Below are positions 19,676 to 28,054 of a stretch of 64,000 nt of DNA, piece by piece. Within the stretch, counting starts at the first letter, position 1. Every line of letters starts with the position of its first letter. The DNA is from UBA2330 sp049293015 (lineage in GTDB: Bacteria; Bacteroidota; Ignavibacteria; Tepidaquicellales; Tepidaquicellaceae): positions 1-64,000 of the forward strand of contig JBATSB010000210.1 of NCBI GenBank assembly GCA_049293015.1, in the 5' to 3' direction. Made by a program: the position numbers and the translations under genes. The notes below the pieces were generated by a model, which had not been told where the DNA came from, searched no databases, and saw only the letters and a list, made by a program, of their open reading frames with translations.

Positions 19676-20290
19676 TTATTCCGAAAGTTTATTTTCTATT
19701 ACCGATGTAATTACTTCTGATTCAGGTTCTACTTTACTTTTAAATCTTGCAGAGATGTTTCCGTTTTTATCTATGATAAACTTTTCAAAGTTCCAGCTTA
19801 TATCTCCCACAGGTTCTGAATTTTCTGTCAGTCTTTGATACAATTCATTTTTATCATCACCAAGTACTTTGACTTTGTCAAACAGCTTAAACGTGACATT
19901 ATATTTTGACTCACAAAAACTTCTTATCTCATCATTGTTTCCCGGCTCTTGTTCACCAAAATCATTACATGGAAATGCCAGTATCTCAAAGCCCTGATCT
20001 TTGTATTTTTTATAAATGTTTTCGAGACCTTCATATTGTTTCGTAAAGCCGCATTTAGATGCAACATTTACTATCATCAGAACTTTACCTTTGTAATCAG
20101 ATAATTTAACCTTATTTCCGTCCATATCAGTAACAATAATATCTGAAATATTTTTATTCAGATTGTTACTTGATTCCAAAGTTTTATTATTTTCATTCAT
20201 ATTATTTGATTTGATTTCTGTTGAATCGGAACATCCGGCATATATAGAGATATTCGTCATGAATATTAATGTCAAAATTATTTTAATCAT
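19676..20290 (-). CDS. Glutathione peroxidase-family thiol peroxidase, lipoprotein
   Basis: A 204-residue thioredoxin-fold peroxidase. The N terminus is a lipoprotein signal (hydrophobic core, then IYAGC with Cys 20), followed by an Asn/Ser-rich linker of about 25 residues, so the enzyme should be anchored in the periplasm or outer membrane. The peroxidase domain (about 48-204) has the peroxidatic Cys 80 in NVASKCGFT, the FPCNDFG motif with its Gln/Glu-Pro-Gly continuation, and the SWNFEKF segment with the active-site Trp and Asn. Cysteine replaces selenocysteine, as in bacterial members that usually take electrons from thioredoxin. It lies 21 bases downstream of the symporter gene on the same strand, possibly in one transcript. 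Confidence 0.92.
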   Translation of the reverse strand: MIKIILTLIFMTNISIYAGCSDSTEIKSNNMNENNKTLESSNNLNKNISDIIVTDMDGNKVKLSDYKGKVLMIVNVASKCGFTKQYEGLENIYKKYKDQGFEILAFPCNDFGEQEPGNNDEIRSFCESKYNVTFKLFDKVKVLGDDKNELYQRLTENSEPVGDISWNFEKFIIDKNGNISARFKSKVEPESEVITSVIENKLSE

Positions 20291-20311
20291 ATTTTATTTA
20301 TTTAATTTATA

Positions 20312-21808
20312 TTAATCAATATTTAATTCGCCAAGTTCACCCTCACTGCTAGCTATCACTACACATGCTAATGAATCTGCGATCACGTTCGGTACAGTTC
20401 TGCACATGTCCAGTAACCTGTCCACTCCGATAATCAGAGCAATTCCTTCAGATGGAACACCAATAGATCTTAAAACTATGATCAGCATTATCAGACCAAT
20501 ACCCGGCACAGGTGCAGTACCGATGGCAGCCAGTGCAGCAGTAATTACAATTGTGAGCTGCTGAGTAAGAGTTAAGTCAAATCCATAAACCTGCGCAATA
20601 AAGACTGCAGCTACTGCCTGATAAAGTGCAGTTCCATCCATGTTAATTGTAGTGCCAAGTGGAAGTACGAAACTTGCAATACGGTTTGGCACGCCAAGTT
20701 TCTTTTCGCAGATGTCCATAGTAACCGGTAAAGTAGCCGCCGATGAACTTGTAGAAAATGCTACAGCTATTACCTGTCTTTGAGATTTGAAAAACTTCAC
20801 TACATTTATTTTTGTAAATAATTTCAGAAGTAACGGATATTCTACAAATGTTAAGACAGCTAATCCAATTATAACTGTAAGAGAATACAACAGCAATGTC
20901 TGAAGTATATTAAAACCAAACTCCGCTACGGTCGCTGATATAAGAGTAAATACTGCATACGGCGCAATGATCATTATTTTTTCAACGATAAGTATCATTG
21001 TAGTGGAAACTCCGTCAAAAAATTTAAGGACAGTCTTCGAAGTTTCTGCATTTATCTGCGACAAGAATATTCCCATTAATATTGCAAAAAATACTATCTG
21101 CAGAAAGTCACCGTCTGCCATTGCTTTGAACGGATTTTTCGGAACGATATTAACCAGGAAGTCAACTATATTCATTGATACATTCTGATCTATTTTACTT
21201 TGAGCATCTTCCTGAAATGTTTCCATAAGTCTTTCCTTATTTTCTTCAGGCATAAATTTACCGGGCTGTATCACATTTGCAAAGAATAGTCCAATGGAAA
21301 TTGCGAGCACTGCCGTTATTGCATAAAATCCAATTGTCTTCCCTCCTATCTTTGCAATGTGCTTCAGATCTGAAAGTGATGCTGCTCCTACAATAAGCGA
21401 TGAAAGTACAAGCGGGACTGCGATCATTGTAAGAAGTCTGATAAAAATATCTCCAATAGGTTTCAGCATAATTCCGATGGTCGGCACTTTCCTGACAGAG
21501 GAAACATTTTCTAAAATCTCCTTTCTACTGTCCGGATAATTAATCTCGATCTTCAGATCTTTAATTTTCTTTTTATCTTTTAGATTAGAAAATATTTTAA
21601 TTATACTGAGCTGAGAATTGGCATCAAAATTATTCAATACAGAATCACCGCTGATAAACTTTACTTCAGACCAGTCTTCAGAAACTATCTCATTTCCGTT
21701 AGACTCATATTTAAGTTTGTTTTGATTTACATGGAAGATAGATCCAAAGACAGCACCAAGTAATAAACCTATGATGATCTGTGTGTGCAGCTTAAATTTA
21801 AATTTCAT
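20312..21808 (-). CDS. Sodium:dicarboxylate/amino acid symporter (DAACS family)
   Basis: A 498-residue inner-membrane secondary transporter of the GltP/DctA fold. Diagnostic segments are the serine-rich hairpin FSTSSSAATLPVT, the PLGTTINMDGTALYQ sodium and substrate site, and the second hairpin containing APVPGIG. It would import dicarboxylates or acidic amino acids with sodium or protons. Compared with the common 420-440-residue members it has an insertion of about 80 residues (roughly 27-110) between the first and second membrane segments, predicted to face the periplasm and rich in Lys, Glu and Ser. It lies ten bases downstream of the P-type ATPase gene and the two are probably co-transcribed. 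The substrate cannot be settled from sequence. Confidence 0.92.
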   Translation of the reverse strand: MKFKFKLHTQIIIGLLLGAVFGSIFHVNQNKLKYESNGNEIVSEDWSEVKFISGDSVLNNFDANSQLSIIKIFSNLKDKKKIKDLKIEINYPDSRKEILENVSSVRKVPTIGIMLKPIGDIFIRLLTMIAVPLVLSSLIVGAASLSDLKHIAKIGGKTIGFYAITAVLAISIGLFFANVIQPGKFMPEENKERLMETFQEDAQSKIDQNVSMNIVDFLVNIVPKNPFKAMADGDFLQIVFFAILMGIFLSQINAETSKTVLKFFDGVSTTMILIVEKIMIIAPYAVFTLISATVAEFGFNILQTLLLYSLTVIIGLAVLTFVEYPLLLKLFTKINVVKFFKSQRQVIAVAFSTSSSAATLPVTMDICEKKLGVPNRIASFVLPLGTTINMDGTALYQAVAAVFIAQVYGFDLTLTQQLTIVITAALAAIGTAPVPGIGLIMLIIVLRSIGVPSEGIALIIGVDRLLDMCRTVPNVIADSLACVVIASSEGELGELNID

Positions 21809-21817
21809 AGTGAATTT

Positions 21818-24244
21818 TTATTTCGTGAATTTTTCTAATATTCTCTCCCGCAGCTTTTGCATTAAAAACAATAAAACAGATGCAGTTACACTTACTGTTA
21901 AAATCAGCGGCCATAGTACAGGGTTAGTATAATCAATCTCGTAAAAAGATTTTATAAAAGTAAATATTCCCGTATCAAATGTCGATGCTGCAAAGAATAT
22001 ATATACAAACAATATAGCAAGTCCGTACAGCAGATAAGTCATATTATTTTCATCATCTTTTTTCACCATAATAGCAAAGTAGTTAGCAATATTGGTAATT
22101 ATAATGATCGTAAGCATTACCATCTGAAGATCCATTTCAGACACCCTGAAATATTTTTCAGCAAAGTAAACTCCCGTATAACCCGCAGCAACTATTATTA
22201 GAGCAGACAATAGTACAAATGAAATTACATCAGACAAAAAGTTTTTAGTCTTTTCAATATTATTGTTCTTTAAAGTAATAATAAAAGCCGGAAGACCTAT
22301 ACCAAATATATTTATCAATGAAACCCTTCTCGGTGTCAGAGGAAATTCAAGCAGAAAGAATAGAGACAGCAGAGATATATATATTACAAAAAAATTCTTT
22401 GTGATAAAAAGTTTTGATATAGACTTCACAGTATTAACAATTTTATTACCTTCGTCAAATATCGCAGGCATCAGAGAGAATTTATTATTCAGTAGTACAA
22501 TGTCTGCTATCTCTTTGGTAATGCTGCTCCCCTCTTCCATTGCAATTCCCAGGTCTGCTTCTTTGATGGCAGGCAGATCATTCACACCGTCACCTATCAT
22601 CGCAGTATATATCTTTTCTTTTCGCAATGATCTTATGATCCTCAGCTTATGCTCAGGTTTTAATCTGGCAAATATAACTTTTTCCTGAACTGTCTTTAAA
22701 AAATCTTTGTCATTCAGACTTTCCATTTCAATACCTGAGATCAAATCATCGTCTTTAATTTTCCAACCGATCTCATTTGATACTTCCTGTATAGCTTTAG
22801 CTGAATCACCTGAAAGAATTTTTATCTGAATATCGTTTTTCTCAAAAAGTTTTATCGCATCAAATACATCATCTCTTATTTTATCAGTGATTGATATAAT
22901 GCAAAATGGTTCTATAAATATATTAATATCACCACTCTTAAGATCATCAAATGAAATTTCAGGATCGACTTTCCCAAATAAAAGATTTCTGTAAATAGAA
23001 ATTTTCTTTGATTCAAATATTCCCTGTGTCAATTTAATATCATCTTCTGACAAATACTTTATCAATACATCATAAGCTCCGAGAATAAATGTTGACTTCT
23101 TACCATCTGAAATAGTTTTCAGCATGCTGAATTTTCTTTCCGAACTGAAAGGAAATTCATCTGCCATAGAATAATTATCCAATGGTGAAAAAATATTCAC
23201 AGCTTCGATCGTAGCATTTTTATCACTGGTAAGATTTGCATAAGTACCTATCATTTGCTCGACCTCTTTCCTGTTATGTTTATCTGACAATAATGTGATC
23301 TCTTTTATACTAAGTTTATTCTGAGTGAGAGTACCGGTCTTATCCATGCAGACGATCTGTACATTTGAAAATGATTCGATGGCATTTAGCTTTTGTATGA
23401 TCGCTCCAAGTTTGCTGATCCTGTAAACGCCGATTGCAAATGTAACTGAAGCCATCAGCACAAGTCCTTGCGGTACCAATGAAATAAGTATAGTAGATAT
23501 CTTCCTTACAAAATCATTTGTAAATCCTTCTGTATTAAAAATAATTTCGAGTATGACTAAAACTACTGCAGTTAAAAAAAGGATTTTGACAATGGCATCT
23601 ATTTTTCTCTGAAGAGGTGTTAGAACAAATTTATACTTCTTTGCCTGTGAAGTGATCTTAGCAGCAAAACTTTCATTGCCAACTTTTTCAGCTTTATAAA
23701 ATCCGTTACCCGACAGACAAAAACTTCCTGAGAGAACTTCTTCGTTTTCCTTTTTGTGAATGGGATTTGATTCACCGGTCAGAAGTGATTCATCAATTTC
23801 CAGATGATTTGAGAAAAGGACTATACCATCAACTATGATCTGGTCACCTCTTAGAATTTTTATGACATCATCTTTTACAACTTCTGATGGATTTATAGAA
23901 TGTTCTTTCCCGTCTCTTATAACAGTCACTTCCTTTTTCAAAAGAAGTTTGACCTTATCCAATGCCCGCTTTGCTTTAATCTCCTGATAGATTGCAATAA
24001 AAGTATTCAGCACAGCGATCATCATGATCCCTATGCTGTCGAGAATAAGTCTGAAATCACCTGTGGTAAAATAAAAATAAAGAACAAATATGATGATCGA
24101 TAAAATAACTAAATTGAAAACAGAGAATATGTTTTCAATAAAAATTTCTTTTACCGTCTTTGATTTATTTTTATCGTATGTATTTACCTGTCCCGAAGAA
24201 ATCCGCTGTTTTACTTCTTCAGAATTTAATCCTTCGAAATTCAA
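21818..24244 (-). CDS. P-type cation-transporting ATPase (CtpE-like)
   Basis: An 808-residue P-type ATPase with all core motifs: the actuator TGES, phosphorylation DKTGTLTQN at about residue 300, and the hinge GDGVNDLPAIKEADLGIAM. Membrane segment 4 carries SLVPQGLVL and about ten hydrophobic segments are arranged 2-2-6. The PxGL motif before the phosphorylation site and the length resemble the CtpE group of actinobacterial and firmicute ATPases, linked to calcium; ion specificity is inference. There are no N-terminal heavy-metal-binding Cys motifs and no CPC in segment 4, which argues against copper or zinc export. It heads a three-gene minus-strand set with the symporter and peroxidase. The region upstream is repeat-rich. 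Confidence 0.9.
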   Translation of the reverse strand: MNFEGLNSEEVKQRISSGQVNTYDKNKSKTVKEIFIENIFSVFNLVILSIIIFVLYFYFTTGDFRLILDSIGIMMIAVLNTFIAIYQEIKAKRALDKVKLLLKKEVTVIRDGKEHSINPSEVVKDDVIKILRGDQIIVDGIVLFSNHLEIDESLLTGESNPIHKKENEEVLSGSFCLSGNGFYKAEKVGNESFAAKITSQAKKYKFVLTPLQRKIDAIVKILFLTAVVLVILEIIFNTEGFTNDFVRKISTILISLVPQGLVLMASVTFAIGVYRISKLGAIIQKLNAIESFSNVQIVCMDKTGTLTQNKLSIKEITLLSDKHNRKEVEQMIGTYANLTSDKNATIEAVNIFSPLDNYSMADEFPFSSERKFSMLKTISDGKKSTFILGAYDVLIKYLSEDDIKLTQGIFESKKISIYRNLLFGKVDPEISFDDLKSGDINIFIEPFCIISITDKIRDDVFDAIKLFEKNDIQIKILSGDSAKAIQEVSNEIGWKIKDDDLISGIEMESLNDKDFLKTVQEKVIFARLKPEHKLRIIRSLRKEKIYTAMIGDGVNDLPAIKEADLGIAMEEGSSITKEIADIVLLNNKFSLMPAIFDEGNKIVNTVKSISKLFITKNFFVIYISLLSLFFLLEFPLTPRRVSLINIFGIGLPAFIITLKNNNIEKTKNFLSDVISFVLLSALIIVAAGYTGVYFAEKYFRVSEMDLQMVMLTIIIITNIANYFAIMVKKDDENNMTYLLYGLAILFVYIFFAASTFDTGIFTFIKSFYEIDYTNPVLWPLILTVSVTASVLLFLMQKLRERILEKFTK

Positions 24245-24329
24245 TAATGCCTGATACTAAAATTGTAATGTGTCTAATTTATCAAATTCTGATTTTAAAG
24301 AATATATCGGAATAAGTCTTATTTGGAAT

Positions 24330-24410
24330 AGCACAGAATACTATTCTGTATAAAGTAGAACAGAATACTATTCTGTATAAAGTAGAACAGAATAGTATTC
24401 TGTGTAAAGT
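24330..24410. repeat. Three tandem 27-bp repeats with palindromic core, array 1
   Basis: Exactly three units (24330-24356, 24357-24383, 24384-24410), each built around ACAGAATA-N-TATTCTGT, a palindrome with 8-base arms and a single central base that is C in units 1 and 2 and G in unit 3. Units end with TAAAGT. A second array of the same unit length lies at 26665-26745. There are no unique spacers, so this is not a CRISPR array. Confidence 0.93.
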
Positions 24411-24445
24411 AACAAAGATTATTTATACACCCTTTCTCTAGTACT

Positions 24446-24637
24446 TTTAGGGATTTGTTTTAATAACTCAGGGATTTCCCAAAATCACTCAGAGATTTCC
24501 CAAATGTTCAAAAACTTTTCCCAAAGCCGCTCAGGGATTTGTTTTAGTTATACAGGGATTTGTTTTAGCTGTTCATATTTTTCCCTAAGCCACTCAGGGA
24601 TTTGTTTTAGTTATTCAGAGATTTCCAAAATTTTCAC
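24446..24637. repeat. Degenerate 19-23 bp repeat array (CTCAGGGATTTGTTTTAG type)
   Basis: About nine imperfect units follow each other. Full units read CTCAGGGATTT followed by either GTTTTAGTTAT or CCCAAAATCA; some have lost the CTCAGGG part and keep only TTTTCCC. The two unit types are mixed. No long ORF or stable secondary structure is apparent. Confidence 0.8.
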
Positions 24638-24825
24638 TAAGAATTATTAAATTAGTTCAAAGGATAACAGAAATAGATTATTTAAGCCGGAATAAAGCTT
24701 TTTGAAAGATGAAAGATTAGATTACAAATATAAAAAATGATTTGATAATTTGAGATTATGAATCAGTGTAATCATTTAAATCTGCGCAATCAGCGGTTCA
24801 GATTAAACAGAGAGGTTTGGTTTAG

Positions 24826-24850
24826 ATCCCCGACAAAAGCATTCGGGGAT
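24826..24850. repeat. Short hairpin ATCCCCGA / TCGGGGAT
   Basis: Perfect 8-base arms with a 9-base loop, followed by GATGAC and a second GGGGGATGAC. The sequence is richer in G and C than its surroundings and has the look of a dispersed repetitive extragenic element. Confidence 0.7.
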
Positions 24851-24970
24851 GACGAAAGAGGAGCACGGGGGATGACAAATTTTTAGAAGAGCAATTACAA
24901 ATTTCAAATTACAAATGACAAATAAAAAGAGCACAATTCATTTTAATTTATAAGTGAATTCCGCCTTAAA

Positions 24971-25089
24971 GAGACTGTCTCAAAAGTCTGCTTGTTCCCA
25001 ATTTCTCGATTGGGAAAGTTGAAATTTAGCTCAGAATCACATATAATTTGTTTACAAAGAGCGTATTTTCTTACTTTTGAGACAGCCTC
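24971..25089. mobile_element. MITE-like element, 119 bp, with terminal inverted repeats
   Basis: Starts with GAGACTGTCTCAAAAGT and ends with ACTTTTGAGACAGCCTC, which are inverted copies with one mismatch in 17 positions. TAAA lies immediately outside on both sides and could be a 4-base target duplication. No transposase is encoded; a small internal hairpin (CCCAAT/ATTGGG) is present. The termini resemble those of IS elements mobilised by DDE transposases, but the family is not assigned. Confidence 0.75.
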
Positions 25090-25180
25090 TAAAAAAGGTG
25101 GATTGAAGGGGGTTGTTGCGTAAAAGGGATAGAACGAATGTATGAAAAATATTGAATCAGTATAAAAATTTTAAATCAGC

Positions 25181-26563
25181 TTACTTGATAAAATACTTAT
25201 TCAAAAAATTATCAATTATTCCTGTAAAAATTTTGTCACTACCAAGACCCGATCCGCTGTAAATAGAACCTGTAGAAAGTACTGCATTATTTCCGATCTC
25301 TCTGAGCACGATCTCTCCGCCGCCTTTGCTGTTCCAGTCAGCGTCATCCTTATTATAGATTTTAATCGTGTCAGCAATATCTGTATTCAGACCTTTGGCT
25401 ATAGTCTCCGTACTAAATTCCATCCAGAAAGGTACTTTATCTGTTTCATCACCGCAGATTGGAAAACTGTTAATTCCTTTATGTCCAAAGAGATCACCAT
25501 CTGAAACATTCAAACCTGAAAATAACCAGTGAGAGGAATTCAAAACTTTGTAAGGTGCAAATGTGTGAAGTCCTTTACCGGTATATCTGACACCAAGCAG
25601 ATCTGATTCCGAACGGAGATTATGCCGCCACATTCCTCCCGGATCAAACCCGTCTCCAAAAAAAGTCAGATCTTTTCTGCATTCCATACTGGTAAAATTA
25701 TCATGCCATTTTATTTTCCAGTAGATCTGATTTGCACCTAATGAGATCAAAGGAATATTCTGATCAAAAACCATTTCCTCTATTTTATCATACATCTTTT
25801 CAGAAAAATATTCACAGTGATAAGACAATACTATGAATTTACTATTTGAAAGAAGCTCAGGCTTTTCCTCGAGATAATAATCCGGAAGTATATTTGCGTT
25901 TTGATTTTTGTAAAAATAATTAAAAATATTTGCACATACGTTTACATCAATATGATTATAATTTTCTTTGAAATACTGCACTCCTGTATTTGGTCTTTGA
26001 GTAGATACAAAAAACACATTTGAAGAATCTGTATAATTATGATAAAGCGATTTTCCACCCCAGGGATTATACGCTGCAAAAGTTGCAAGCGGTGCAAAAA
26101 CTACGAACTCATTATTGTTATCAAAATCTCCAATGGTAATTGTCAGATTAAAGGTATCAAGTGAATTGGAAAGTATTACATTATAATATCCCTGTGTGTA
26201 ATCTGAATTTAGATTTATCTCATGTGTCATCTCCCAGTTGCAGCCTGACTCAGACTGATCAGAACTTATGTTTTGTTCTGATCTGTTAAAATAAAATGTA
26301 TCTAATGGCTCATACTGATAAGGTGAAATGATTTTAGTTATTACTGCTGAGGAAGAATCTTCAGTACTCCTTAAATAAAATTTTATGATCTCATTATTTA
26401 AGTAAAACATTTTATCCGTATAGCCATCGATTGATTTCAATTCCATCTCAGGAATTTTATCAACTGATACAAGCAGATAATATCTATATCTGAAAAACCA
26501 GATAAAAATAAAAATCAACGCTGCGACTGTTAAGATTAATGAATACTTAAAAAGTTTTTTCAT
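25181..26563 (-). CDS. Membrane-anchored protein resembling the N,N-dimethylformamidase beta subunit
   Basis: A 460-residue protein with one N-terminal membrane segment (about residues 8-27), so the bulk is expected in the periplasm. Residues about 170-440 resemble the large-subunit domain of N,N-dimethylformamidase: FAAYNPWGGKSLYH, a SYHCEYFS segment, SLGANQIYWKI and FGDGFDPGGMW. In the characterised enzyme this domain hydrolyses dimethylformamide with an iron centre; many genomic homologues have no known substrate and often sit in envelope or glycan loci. The small alpha subunit is not encoded nearby. The gene stands alone, flanked on both sides by arrays of 27-bp palindromic repeats. The enzymatic function is therefore uncertain. 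Confidence 0.7.
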   Translation of the reverse strand: MKKLFKYSLILTVAALIFIFIWFFRYRYYLLVSVDKIPEMELKSIDGYTDKMFYLNNEIIKFYLRSTEDSSSAVITKIISPYQYEPLDTFYFNRSEQNISSDQSESGCNWEMTHEINLNSDYTQGYYNVILSNSLDTFNLTITIGDFDNNNEFVVFAPLATFAAYNPWGGKSLYHNYTDSSNVFFVSTQRPNTGVQYFKENYNHIDVNVCANIFNYFYKNQNANILPDYYLEEKPELLSNSKFIVLSYHCEYFSEKMYDKIEEMVFDQNIPLISLGANQIYWKIKWHDNFTSMECRKDLTFFGDGFDPGGMWRHNLRSESDLLGVRYTGKGLHTFAPYKVLNSSHWLFSGLNVSDGDLFGHKGINSFPICGDETDKVPFWMEFSTETIAKGLNTDIADTIKIYNKDDADWNSKGGGEIVLREIGNNAVLSTGSIYSGSGLGSDKIFTGIIDNFLNKYFIK

Positions 26564-26664
26564 ATTGATTTATTTTATCTAAAAAAAATATAATGTATGC
26601 CTGACAAACTAACGAAATAATAAATTCCATTCAATGATTCAAATAAGATGAATGTCTGAATTGT

Positions 26665-26745
26665 AGAACATAATAGTATTCTGTATTTAGTAGCACAGAA
26701 TAGTATTCTGTGTTTCGTAGCACAGAATATCATTCTGTGTAATAA
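26665..26745. repeat. Three tandem 27-bp repeats with palindromic core, array 2
   Basis: Units at 26665-26691, 26692-26718 and 26719-26745 share length, phase and core (ACAGAATA-G-TATTCTGT in the middle unit) with the array at 24330. Units 1 and 3 are slightly degenerate. The array lies in the divergent promoter region between the dimethylformamidase-like gene and the GH5-like gene, ending 56 bases before the latter's start. Confidence 0.93.
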
Positions 26746-26801
26746 TAACTTTACAATAGATAATTAATGGAAGTTTAAATATTTTAAAAAACAAAATTAT
26801 T

Positions 26802-27869
26802 ATGTTTCAAAATTTCATCACATCTCACAACGGAAAATTTTTTGACGGCAAAGACGAATTTCGTTTTATCGGCTGCAATATGTATGAGCTGGCAAATGTC
26901 GAAAATGTTTTATCTCAAAAAATGCTGGCATCTGCTAAAGATCAGGGATTTGAAGTAGTAAGATTCTGGGTCTTTGATAAAACTGCAAGAAACAATTTCA
27001 AAAATATCTGTGACATTGCTTCAGAACTTGGTCTTCGTCTGATCCCTGTACTTGCTGACAACTGGGGATATCTGATGAATGAAAAAATTAATGATGAATG
27101 GTATTTATCCGGATATAAAAAAAATTATCTGAAAAATGTAATTGACCTGTTATCTGAATTTTCTGACAGAAAAGAAATTCTATTGTGGGAAATGATCAAT
27201 GAACCGGCTTCAAGTAATTTCGATAGTGTATTTAATTTTACAAAAGATGTATCTGCCGAATTCAAAAAAAATAATTCAAACCATCTACTCTCTGTCGGAA
27301 CTATAGGCGGCATTGGAGATAAATTTGGAAATGAATTTTCGAGATTCAATAATTCGAATTTTGAAAAGCTATATTCTCTGACTGATCTCGATGCAGTCTC
27401 TATACATGATTACAGTTTTAATTCTTCTTTAGCTGAAAGACTTGATATCTATCAAAGATTCAAAGGGAAATATACAAGTTCAGCAATATTAAATAATCTG
27501 GACAAGATCATAAATTTTATTCCGGGCTTAATAGATAAATTTACTCTCAGAAAATTTAATGATGTATATGATATCCCATTAACATTGAGAAGCATATGGC
27601 AAACGTATATTTCAAAAAATATTCAGACAGCAGCAAAATATAAAAAGCCGCTTTATATTGGTGAGATTGGATTTAAAAAAGTAATGGGTTTAAACAGAAA
27701 AAAAGTTATCGAAAAGGAATTTATTAAATATTTAAATTCAGGCGTAAGCGGAATATTGCTATGGTCATTTGAATCTGAAGGACGTTCAAAAGACGGACAT
27801 GATTATGGATTTGATGAAAGAGATGGTTTCAAAGAAGTTATTGAAAAGATCAAAAGTGAATATTATTAA
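26802..27869 (+). CDS. GH5-like glycoside hydrolase (mannanase/cellulase fold)
   Basis: A 355-residue (beta/alpha)8 enzyme. The N terminus (FRFIGCNMYEL) and the VVRFWVFDK segment match GH5 mannanase-like proteins. The likely acid/base is Glu 134 in WEMINEP and the nucleophile Glu 288 in LYIGEIGFK; a conserved HDY lies between them. No signal peptide is visible, so it may act in the cytoplasm or be exported by an unrecognised route, which is unusual for polysaccharide-degrading enzymes. An internal stretch of about 50 residues (around 210-260, IINFIPGLIDKF) is less typical and may cap the active site. The gene is monocistronic. The substrate could be a beta-mannan or other beta-glycan; it is not resolved. 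Confidence 0.8.
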   Translation: MFQNFITSHNGKFFDGKDEFRFIGCNMYELANVENVLSQKMLASAKDQGFEVVRFWVFDKTARNNFKNICDIASELGLRLIPVLADNWGYLMNEKINDEWYLSGYKKNYLKNVIDLLSEFSDRKEILLWEMINEPASSNFDSVFNFTKDVSAEFKKNNSNHLLSVGTIGGIGDKFGNEFSRFNNSNFEKLYSLTDLDAVSIHDYSFNSSLAERLDIYQRFKGKYTSSAILNNLDKIINFIPGLIDKFTLRKFNDVYDIPLTLRSIWQTYISKNIQTAAKYKKPLYIGEIGFKKVMGLNRKKVIEKEFIKYLNSGVSGILLWSFESEGRSKDGHDYGFDERDGFKEVIEKIKSEYY

Positions 27870-27926
27870 AAATATTACTCGATACTTAGCTCTTATTTAT
27901 CAGAAAATAAATTACAACCTATAATT

Positions 27927-27980
27927 CTCTAAGTCTCAAAGAAGAATTATTTAAAAGCACTTAAGCTTAGAGTCTTAGAG
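27927..27980. repeat. Inverted repeat CTCTAAGTCTC / GAGTCTTAGAG
   Basis: Eleven-base arms match at 10 positions around a 32-base loop. It lies between the convergent GH5-like and pyrG genes and is followed by CCTTTGTGGC. It may be a dispersed intergenic repeat or a weak bidirectional terminator; there is no T run. Confidence 0.5.
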
Positions 27981-28054
27981 CCTTTGTGGCAACTGCAAAA
28001 TTTTCAACCGAATGTACGGCTGGGTAAATCTGAAACTTAATTGTGTAAAAAAAT

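Larger units (their letters stand above)
24245..25180. other. Repeat-rich intergenic region without genes
   Basis: More than 900 bases with no credible ORF. It holds in order a 27-bp palindromic array, a degenerate 21-23 bp repeat array, an AT-rich gap, a GC-richer hairpin around a GATCCCCGA motif, and a MITE-like element, all listed separately. It separates two minus-strand genes, so promoters for the P-type ATPase operon should lie at its left edge; none can be named. Confidence 0.8.

Noticed and set aside
22263..22688. 141-residue plus-strand ORF opposite the P-type ATPase
   Set aside because: Antisense of the hinge motif and membrane segments; length is explained by codon bias.
24330..26745. 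27-bp repeats considered as CRISPR
   Set aside because: Units are directly adjacent, with no unique spacers and no cas genes nearby.
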